NCBI GenBank assembly: GCA_012934845.2
Contig: WNNJ02003101.1
Span: 1 to 64,000, forward strand
Source: Pomphorhynchus laevis
Lineage: Eukaryota; Acanthocephala; Palaeacanthocephala; Echinorhynchida; Pomphorhynchidae
DNA: 64,000 nucleotides
Direction of reading: 5' to 3'
How positions within the stretch are numbered: the stretch's first letter is position 1; each line of letters starts with the position of its first letter. This document shows positions 57,287-64,000 of the stretch, piece after piece. Below the pieces are notes generated by a model, which was not told where the DNA came from, searched no databases, and was given only the letters and a program-made list of their open reading frames with translations. The translations under genes were made by a program, and so were the position numbers.

Positions 57287-57424
57287 CAACCTTGCCATAT
57301 ATTCAGAGATACATTGCGTCTCGTCTTATCTTCAACCTTGCCATATATTCAGAGATACCTTGCGTCTCGTCTTATCTTCAACCTTGCCATATATTCAGAG
57401 ATACCTTGCGTATCGTCTTATCTT
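57287..57424. repeat. 46-bp tandem repeat, three copies, in gag
   Basis: CAACCTTGCCATATATTCAG and its continuation start at 57287, 57333 and 57379. Because 46 is not a multiple of three, the expansion shifts the gag frame. Confidence 0.93.
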
Positions 57425-57844
57425 GACGCATTGAGCAGCGCATATGTGTCGAGCTTGCTGATCCCAAAGTCGCCGTTTAGCTTTTCTTTAAGCTTCGGGT
57501 AACTCTTCTTGATTTCGCTTAAGCTCTCGTAAACATCATAGGCCCCCTCAATCAAGAATTATGGCAACAGTCGCTCCGGGTCCTTGAAATCATGGAATCT
57601 CACCACCAGGTTGAATTTTCTAAGCCATTCTTCCACTCCGCTTCTGCCAGCGTACTTCTCAATCAAGCCGGTTAGTTTTATAGCCGAAATACCTTGTACA
57701 AGAAAAATTTAGAAATTGATAGTATTATTGATGTCAGAACTTACATTACATATACTCATGTATTCCTGTAATTATACATTTATATTGCCGGCATAATGAG
57801 TTATTGATCACGTAAGTGCACTACTATACATGCATGATGCGCTT

Positions 57845-58405
57845 TGTAATAAATAAATAAAGATGTTCTTAAACAAAATTAATACATGGGGATATAAGTG
57901 TCATTTAAAAGAAAAGAAGAAAAAGAAGATGTGACAGATATTCTTCGTATTTCGTTCTGTTTAGTCCTCCAATTTATGACCTCGTGTCCAGTGAAATCTG
58001 AGCCCTCCAGCCAATCCAACACACCGCCCTTCGACTAAATCACCCGAGGTCTTTCATCCCTTCGAAGAGTCCAATCGAGGCGGACTATGCTTGGTATACG
58101 AGAGACGAAATGCTTGATAAACCTTAGCCTTTGCTCTGTGGGACGTCCTCTAGAAAAGAAGAGTAATCCCGAGATAGCCCAAGTGCCCCAGAGGCGCACT
58201 TGGCTAGCCCTCTTCAGGGTACGTTTAAGTCTATCCAGGTTCGCGTTTGCCGACCAGTTCACCGTAACGGTGAATCGCAAGTATTTTACTCGACTTATGA
58301 AGACAGGCAGGGGTTGCTTAGTCGAAATGGAGGAGAGTACAGAGATTTCTAATCTCTTAAGTTTTTGCTTTGTTGTAGATGCGCCATGGAAGACAACCAC
58401 CTGCA
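57845..58405 (-). mobile_element. LINE family A, copy 6 (5'-truncated)
   Basis: Only the last part of ORF2 remains: VVFHGASTTKQKLKRLE, FISRVKYLRFTVTVNW, RLWGTWAISGLLFFSRGRP, then a shift (58035-58400). A short 3' UTR ends in TTTATTTATTTATTA (near 57850). The 5' boundary is in GCATGCAT-rich sequence at about 58405-58500. Confidence 0.87.
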
Positions 58406-58659
58406 CGCCCTGTATTATGCATAGACAATGCATCATGCATTATGTATGAATAAACACCATGCATGTATAATGCGCCCTGCACTATGCATGCATAATGAGT
58501 GACTAATCACTTAGCGCCACTACATGTGATACTACAGTATTTGAAAAATTAATTCTTTGACGAGCTATATTTTTCTAAAATATAATAATGTTTTAAACCT
58601 TAGGCAACATGGATTTCGACTTGATCACTCATGATCATGAGTGAGTGATCACTAACGAT

Positions 58660-58838
58660 CACTCATGATCACTTTGGAGCAGGATCAATAAAACCTTAAT
58701 TTATTTTTATATATCGCTAGTTGCTAATAGCATCTTAAGAAAAGAAACTATAATATGTTTTCTTCTGATATTTCGTTAGCAGCAGCTAGCGAAATATAAA
58801 AATAAATTAAGGTTTTATTGATCCTGCTCCAGAATTCC
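58660..58838. repeat. fold-back element, about 50-bp inverted arms
   Basis: GGAGCAGGATCAATAAAACC on the left (from about 58676) and its reverse complement on the right (to about 58832) continue for about 50 bp with two or three mismatches, around a loop of about 60 bases. It is preceded by TGATCACTCATGATCATGAG-type palindromic clusters. Looks like a MITE or a hairpin remnant. Confidence 0.8.
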
Positions 58839-58884
58839 AAATTAAACAAGCATGGATTAACATCAATTAATTTTAATTTATATG

Positions 58885-58970
58885 AAACAGAACAGCTAGT
58901 AGTAGCTAGCGAAATATAAAAGTAAATTAGTGTTTTATTGATCCTGCTTCAGAATTCCGGGTTAAAAAAC
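58885..58970 (+). repeat. second copy of the fold-back right arm
   Basis: AGCTAGCGAAATATAAAAGT to TTTTATTGATCCTGCTTCAG repeats the right arm at about 90% identity. A third, more diverged copy lies at about 59645-59725. Confidence 0.8.
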
Positions 58971-60350
58971 ACGGATCAACATTAGTTATTTTTAATTAAG
59001 AAATCTGTTCATTGTCATTTCTTAACTAATCCAACTGCAAGGAATATTTTAGACGATAGAGATTAAATAGAATCAATTATTTTTTGTGATTTATTATATT
59101 TCTTTCAAGATCTTATAAAAAATTTCAGTATGACATTTCATTTAAAATTATATAATTGCATTGTATATTCCATTTAGTAAATCATACACTTGACCATACT
59201 TGCAATTATATCGACTATTATAACTAGCACAACGTGTAATTCAGAAGTCACAAGCATGACCCTTAATCCTATCAATTTCGGACTCTCAAAAATTTGGCAT
59301 GCCGGTTATATGACATTCTAATTATATTGCTCGATAACTTTACAGTTATTACAAGATGATGATAAATGTAATGCATTGTGGTTACGACATCAATGCACTA
59401 CACTCGCTGGAAATAAAACTATGCTCGACGTGTTAATTGTATTTCCAAATTTCAATAATATAACCCGTGTAGTGCTTATGTTTCTAACATTTATTTGCTT
59501 TGTATTTCACACTTCTAAATATGCATGATATTTAATATTATGATGTATATAATAATATAATAGTTAATATTATTCATATGTTTAATAAAAAGAATTAATT
59601 GCGCTGCGTTTTTCTGATTATGTATCAGAAAAATCGAAATAAAATAGCGAATATCTGCTAGAGAAATAAAAACAAATTAGTGTTTTTATCGATACTGTTT
59701 AAAATTCCAAATTTAAAAATAAACAACTTATTTATTATGTTAAATAAGTAGCGGCGGGTTACATAACTATTATTGTTGAATAAAATATATATTTAAGTGA
59801 AAAAGTGATATATTTCCGAAAAATTCAAATTTAATAAAAATTATATTTATTCTAGATGACATCAACAGATAGAAGTCTTACGGTGGCATCAAAGTCTTTA
59901 ATAAACGCTGAAGACATAAATTGCATCTTAGCAATACAACAATCGAGGTATAACCAAAAGTTAAAACTAGTTTCGTAATCTTTAAAGCTATTATTTAAGA
60001 CACAAATAATTGTATTATATATAATAAAGCTGAATTTAATAGCTGTGGGCTATGATCAATATAGGATACTTTCAAATACTAAGTTATCGTAACAGTAACG
60101 AAACCGTTAGATAATTTAGTATATGTATTTAACACTGATATATATAATCAATTTATACTTACAATATATATACTGTTTTTGTTCAAAGAAAACAAGCTTA
60201 GGGCAGATAAAAAATCAAATTAACGTTTCGATACTTTCTTTGTCAAATTGTAAGTAGTTAATTTATTAGCCAAGAAAGTTCAAACTAAAAAGTTCAAATT
60301 CGGCATTCTTACAAAGGATCCGAGCTGGTGGTTATCATTGAAATCATGGA
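58971..60350. other. AT-rich region, one possible exon, otherwise empty
   Basis: Apart from the diverged repeat copy near 59.7 kb and the candidate exon at 59856-59947, nothing is recognisable. A 45-bp segment around 60133-60180 recurs at 60353-60400, just before the hammerhead repeats. Confidence 0.45.
59856..59947 (+). CDS. possible host exon, unknown gene
   Basis: A 92-base stretch is flanked by an acceptor-like TTATATTTATTCTAG and a donor-like GAG|GTATAA. It opens with ATG and encodes MTSTDRSLTVASKSLINAED and eleven more residues, ending in QQSR. Composition is more protein-like than its AT-rich surroundings. No family recognised and no second exon found. Low confidence. Confidence 0.2.
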
Positions 60351-60404
60351 TATTAACATATATAATCAATTTATACTTACTATATATAACACTGATATAT
60401 AATA

Positions 60405-61287
60405 GTGCATGGATATGCTGAGTAGACAACGATCCAAGATTTCTTTCGAAATACGGCATTTATACAAAATGGCGTTGCTTGTTAAACTGGACTTTGATTC
60501 ACGACTTTCAGTCACAATGTCACTTCTAAACGACCAATGAGTACCCGGCAACACTCATCAGTAGAATGAAGTACTCACTAGTCGTTTCGGTTGCATGTGT
60601 GACCTTGTGATTAAAGGCGTTTGCGACACTTTGCTTAATTGTCTGAAGCTTACACTCTTTACCAGATTGAATTGCTGTGCGGACTATCCTTACACACTAG
60701 GCAGATGTTGTTGCTGAATTGTCGCTGCACTCGTTGGATCCTTAATGGATACGGCATGTATAATAGTAGAGCACAGATATGCTGAGTAGACAACGGTCCA
60801 GGATTTCTTTCGAAATACGGCATTTATAAAAGATGGTGTTGCTTGTTAGACTTGACTTTGATTTACGACTTTCAGTCACCATGTCACTTCTAGACGACCA
60901 ATGAGTACCCGGCAACACTTATCATTAGAATGAAGTACTCACTGACTGTTCTGGTCGCCTGTGTGACATTGTGAATAAAGGCGTTTCCGACACTTTGCTT
61001 AATTGTCTGAGGCTTACTCTCTTAACCAAATCGAATTGTTGTGCGAACCATTCTTAAACACTAGGCAGAGGTTGTTGCTAAATTGTCGCTGCACTCGTTG
61101 GATCCTTAATGGATACGGAATGTATAATAGTAGTGCACGGATGTGCTGAGTAGACAACGGTCCGGGATTTCTTACGAAATACGGCATGTTATGGTAAATG
61201 GTGTTGCTTGATAGACTGGACTTCGATTCACGACTTTCAGTCACCATGTCACTTCTAGACGACCAATGAGTACCCGGCAACGCTCAT
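60405..61287 (-). repeat. 364-bp tandem repeat, about 2.4 units, with rearranged hammerhead modules
   Basis: TGCTGAGTAGACAAC recurs at 60416, 60780 and 61144 (period 364). The third unit is cut inside the ribozyme region at 61287. The hammerhead strands are on the minus strand. Units differ by about 8-10%, so this array is older than the one at 21.7 kb. It is related in the ribozyme region to the repeat at 7.1-7.6 kb. Confidence 0.88.
60523..60594 (-). ncRNA. rearranged hammerhead modules, unit nearest 60.5 kb
   Basis: Minus strand in order: helix II 3' strand GCAAC-C (plus 60589-60594), GAAA (60585-60588), helix III 5' strand (60571-60585), helix I 3' strand TTCTA (60562-60566), CTGATGA (60555-60561), helix II 5' strand GTGTTGC (60548-60554), helix III 3' strand (60530-60544), cleavage residue (60529), helix I 5' strand TAGAA (60524-60528). 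Helix III is 15 bp with two G-U pairs. Helix II is 6 bp with a bulged U. Helix I is 5 bp. Core intact here; in the next unit both GAAA and CTGATGA are mutated, and in the third the CTGATGA is truncated. Confidence 0.75.
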
Positions 61288-61366
61288 CGTAGTGTTGCCG
61301 GGTACTCATTGGGCCCAATTTTTATTAGTCTATGCATGCCCAATTACTATTGGGCATGCATAGACT
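61263..61366. repeat. three adjacent palindromes at the repeat/gypsy junction
   Basis: Arms CCAATGAGTACCCGGCAAC (61263-61281) and its complement (61294-61312); ATTGGGCCCAAT (61308-61319); arms of 18 bp (61327-61344 and 61349-61366) around TACT. The first is made of hammerhead-repeat sequence and the last of gypsy gag sequence. Confidence 0.97.
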
Positions 61367-62685
61367 TGATTCACTTATGCGACAAGGACAATAATTTTTC
61401 GTCTTTTGAAAGTAAAGATATTACTTTTGAGATGATTATTAAAGAACTGAATGGTCATTTTAAAAAGCCGATGCATGTAGTTGCGGCCGGATTAGCATTT
61501 ACTCAATGTCGACAAATAGCCAACAAATCATATAAGTATTGGATAGCGGAAGCTAGGGGACTGACAAGTAAGTGTTCGTTTTTCGATAGATCCATTCAAA
61601 CCGAACAACAAGCAATCTACGACAGATTAAGAGATCTGGTAATTGCGTATACTCCAATCGAGAAAATACCAATGAGTCTATTACGATTGGATAATCCAAC
61701 GTTAGACGATGTATTCAGAATTGCTTCTAATTGGGAAATGCTACAAGATACCATGCACTTGTTAGCGACAGAAATCAGCTCGAATTATACAAATGAACCG
61801 AAAAGAGATGTCAAAATTTCGAATGTTCATAAATTAAGCGCTAGACGTAGATCACATTGGAATAGAAATTCTATGGAACGTTGTACATGATATAATCGTA
61901 CAAATCATTTGAATGAGCAACAGTGTTAGGCAAATATCGTAAAATGTCATCGATGCGTTAAGATAGGTCATATTCGTCTATGCTGCAAGGTAGTACTACA
62001 AAATATCCATCAGTTGGTAGCAGATGATAGATGATAATGATGCCGCAGAATTTGCTTTCCTCTATATTTAAAACGTTTGTCAAATATACCATATTTTGGG
62101 ACCGACACTGGACGTGATAATAAACGGAGTACCGGTGGAAATGGAATTTGATACGGGAGCGATGTTGTATTTGATATCTCACAAAACATGGTCAAGTTGT
62201 AGTGCACCCAAGCTAAAAGTAGGAAGATGGTTAAGTTTTGGCGGAGGGTTGCTGAAGAGAAGAGGTCATTGCCAAGTGACTGTGAAGCTGGACGATGTAG
62301 TTAAATTGTTGAGTTTCGAGATTGTAGACGGAACAGAAAAGAGCTTGTTCGGACAATTGTGGATAGATGCGTTTAATATGTCGTTGCCACGTCAAGTAAG
62401 ATCTCGCACACGAGCTATCAATCAGTTGGATTCAAATCAACAAGAAAGTGCATCCGATTGAAATCAAATGTTGATCAAATTTGAGGAGTTATTCAACGAA
62501 GATCTTGGAAACATTAAGGATTTGGAGGTTAAGCTACAAGTTAAACCATCGGCTGTTGCGCGATGCATTCCGGCTCGTCGCGTACCACTGTCATTAAAGC
62601 TAAAAATTGAAAAAGAGTTAAAGCGCCTTTTAGCGAATGGAATATTAGAGCAAGTTGAATCAAACTATAATTATATTGAACGGAG
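61349..62685 (+). mobile_element. Ty3/gypsy-like element, truncated copy 2
   Basis: About 97% identical to 11.30-12.63 kb: gag (from 61370), zinc knuckles (61.88-61.99 kb), protease with DTG at 62150-62158, and the start of RT (62468-62685). It ends abruptly after NYNYIE. Both copies share the stop codons between gag and the knuckle (at 61888 and in the knuckle), so these predate the duplication. The protease frame is better preserved than in copy 1. Confidence 0.9.
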
Positions 62686-62956
62686 CCCATCAGTACCGTG
62701 ACTTTAATAATCATCAATAGGCACCTTAACACACACTTTAACAGTGTTTAAAGCTCGAAAAACAGAACTACCCTTAATTTGAATCATCGGAGGAAATAAA
62801 TCACTATGCTTTCTTCATGAGGAGACATAAACACCAGGCAACATTCTATATATCCTAATAAATTATATTTTATTTATTTGTACACGTAAAGTGTCCATGT
62901 AAAACAGCATTAGTGAGTTAAGTTTAGAAACAATTATTACAAGTCACTGTTCTATA

Positions 62957-64000
62957 ATGGATAAAAAGGGTATAAAGGTTGAATTAGATAATAAAACTAT
63001 ACCTATATTATATTGGAATCCAAAATTACATAAAAATCCAATAAAACCTAGGTTCATATGTAGTGCGTTTAAATGTACATTAAAACCACTTTCTGTCTAT
63101 ATGAATAAAATACTTAAAGTAATTAAAGCACATTTTAAAAAATATTGCAAGGTAATCGAAATTAATACTGGTATAAAACACTATTTCAGTATTAATTCTA
63201 CAAAAGAATTTTTAGAACAGACAAAAGGAATAAATTTTCAAAATATAAATACATACGATTTTAGTACGCTTTATACAAATCTAGATTTAGTAGATATTAA
63301 AGAAGCGTTAGTAAAATTAATTAACCTTATATTCGGAAAAAGATATACATATATATGTTATAATAATTATAACGCCTATCTAACAAAAATTAAACCATCA
63401 AATAAATATAAATATATGGATAAAATTGAATTAATAGAATCCTTAAATATTTTGATAAATCAAAATTATTTAAAAGTAGGGACATCTATATTTAGACAAG
63501 TAAAAGGTGTTCCAATGGGTGGTAATAGTAGCCCAATTATAGCTGACTTGTTTTTAAGCTTTATAGAATATGAATTTGTTCATAACTGTGTAAAAACTAA
63601 ATCTAAACAATATAAATATATAAAATATATGTTTCGATACATTGATGATATATGTGTATTTAATTCTAATAATTTTTATTCAATTAGTGAGCACATTTAT
63701 CCAGAAAGCCTTATTCTTAACAAAACCAATATTAATGATAAAGAAGGTGTATATCTAGATATGAACATTAAATTAACATTAACTAAAACTACTATTAATT
63801 TATATCGTAAAGATGACATATTTAAATTTACAAGAAACATATTTTTGCATAAGCATTCATGCATACCATATAATATAAAATATAATACATTAAATAATGA
63901 AATTTTAAGAATTGCAACAATATGTAATGATATTGGCTTTCTTAAAAATCATTTAAATAATTTAATAGATACATATTTTAAACTAGGTTACTATAAAAAT
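62957..64000 (+). CDS. Penelope-like element reverse transcriptase, runs off the window
   Basis: 348 codons without a stop, continuing past 64000, in very AT-rich codons. Motifs in order: YWNPKLHKNPIKPRFI (residues 19-34), a template-grip region typical of Penelope-like RTs; YDFSTLYTNL (100-109) with the catalytic aspartate of motif A; GVPMGGNSSPIIADL (184-198); YIDD (228-231); then the C-terminal LILNKTNINDKEGVYLDMNI and a basic helical tail. The layout matches Neptune-like Penelope elements known from cnidarians, fish and arthropods. The sister copy at 27.3-27.9 kb shows that the ORF ends about 40 codons further on, without a GIY-YIG nuclease. The true start may lie upstream of 62957. All visible catalytic residues are intact. 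Confidence 0.9.
   Translation, partial: MDKKGIKVELDNKTIPILYWNPKLHKNPIKPRFICSAFKCTLKPLSVYMNKILKVIKAHFKKYCKVIEINTGIKHYFSINSTKEFLEQTKGINFQNINTYDFSTLYTNLDLVDIKEALVKLINLIFGKRYTYICYNNYNAYLTKIKPSNKYKYMDKIELIESLNILINQNYLKVGTSIFRQVKGVPMGGNSSPIIADLFLSFIEYEFVHNCVKTKSKQYKYIKYMFRYIDDICVFNSNNFYSISEHIYPESLILNKTNINDKEGVYLDMNIKLTLTKTTINLYRKDDIFKFTRNIFLHKHSCIPYNIKYNTLNNEILRIATICNDIGFLKNHLNNLIDTYFKLGYYKN

Larger units (their letters stand above)
56050..57700 (-). mobile_element. Ty3/gypsy-like element, second family, copy H1
   Basis: Same family as H2, in tandem, same strand. The gag start is well preserved: KLTGLIEKYAGRSGVEEWLR, then FHDFKDPERLLP and AYDVYESLSEIKKSYPKLK (57430-57690). The CCHC knuckle is CYHCGKYGHIKRNC (about 56980-57025). 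The protease end KLIPGYDVLL is at about 56660. The RT N-terminus has SWIDKGWLVE-like, IGCISMI and DCHELNEYI blocks (56240-56400). It stops at about 56050, where H2 gag begins, so RT is truncated. Confidence 0.83.

Noticed and set aside
62686-62956. Short minus-strand stretch resembling a host exon (VCVKVPIDDY-like)
   Set aside because: Too short, no splice sites that I trust, and no recognisable family.
1-64000. CRISPR arrays, operons, Shine-Dalgarno sites or other prokaryotic features
   Set aside because: The direct repeats here are long satellite units without spacers, and gene content is eukaryotic (NDUFA13, URM1, LINEs, gypsy, Penelope).

Overview
The window looks like animal nuclear DNA: AT-rich, low gene density and dominated by retroelements. 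Only two ORFs can be named as host genes. One is NDUFA13/GRIM-19, a subunit of mitochondrial complex I (minus strand, 10.45-10.92 kb). The other is URM1, the ubiquitin-related modifier that carries sulfur for tRNA thiolation (minus strand, 26.58-27.02 kb). A third intact ORF encodes a 334-residue lysine-rich repeat protein (5.59-6.60 kb). A 162-residue ORF at 21.14-21.63 kb belongs to a mobile-DNA-associated family that I recognise by pattern. The host is an invertebrate metazoan, possibly an arthropod; that is inference, not proof.

Retroelements fill most of the rest. LINE family A has an ORF1 with zinc knuckles and an ORF2 with APE endonuclease plus RT. It is present in six copies (8.3-10.1, 14.6-17.8, 28.5-32.2, 32.4-35.9, 39.4-43.2 and 57.8-58.4 kb) plus an antisense ORF1 piece at 7.6-8.3 kb. 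LINE family B is L2/CR1-like, with a serine/proline-rich first region. It occurs at 17.9-20.6, 20.6-21.1, 36.8-38.6, 44.2-48.0 and 52.7-53.4 kb, with further pieces at 50-51.7 kb. A third RT family lies at 48.3-50.0 kb, and two more RT scraps lie at 4.7-5.2 and 38.9-39.1 kb. Ty3/gypsy-like elements lie at 11.1-14.6 kb (gag to integrase, decayed), 61.3-62.7 kb (close copy of its 5' part) and 53.6-57.7 kb (two tandem copies of another family). Gag scraps lie at 28.2 and 35.9 kb. A Penelope-like RT is open from 62.96 kb to the window end, and a deleted copy lies at 27.3-27.9 kb.

The most interesting layer is RNA. Five small repeat loci carry hammerhead-ribozyme sequence. (a) 226-1870: about 4.7 tandem 351-bp units, each with a canonical type I hammerhead. 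(b) 24981-25395: a 307-bp unit in 1.35 copies with a complete type III hammerhead, whose left end coincides with the predicted cleavage site. (c) 21673-24272: 7.2 units of about 360 bp. (d) 60.4-61.29 kb: about 2.4 units of 364 bp on the minus strand. (e) 7137-7640: about 1.4 units of 360 bp on the minus strand.

Loci (c), (d) and (e) contain all three hammerhead strands with matching helices I, II and III, but in the order GAAA strand, CUGAUGA strand, cleavage strand. The CUGAUGA strand sits inside the loop of helix III. That order cannot close a normal hammerhead within one unit, but it can between adjacent units of a multimeric transcript. Different paired sequences keep the same pairing at different loci. 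I regard this rearranged, multimer-dependent hammerhead satellite as the best candidate for an undescribed system.
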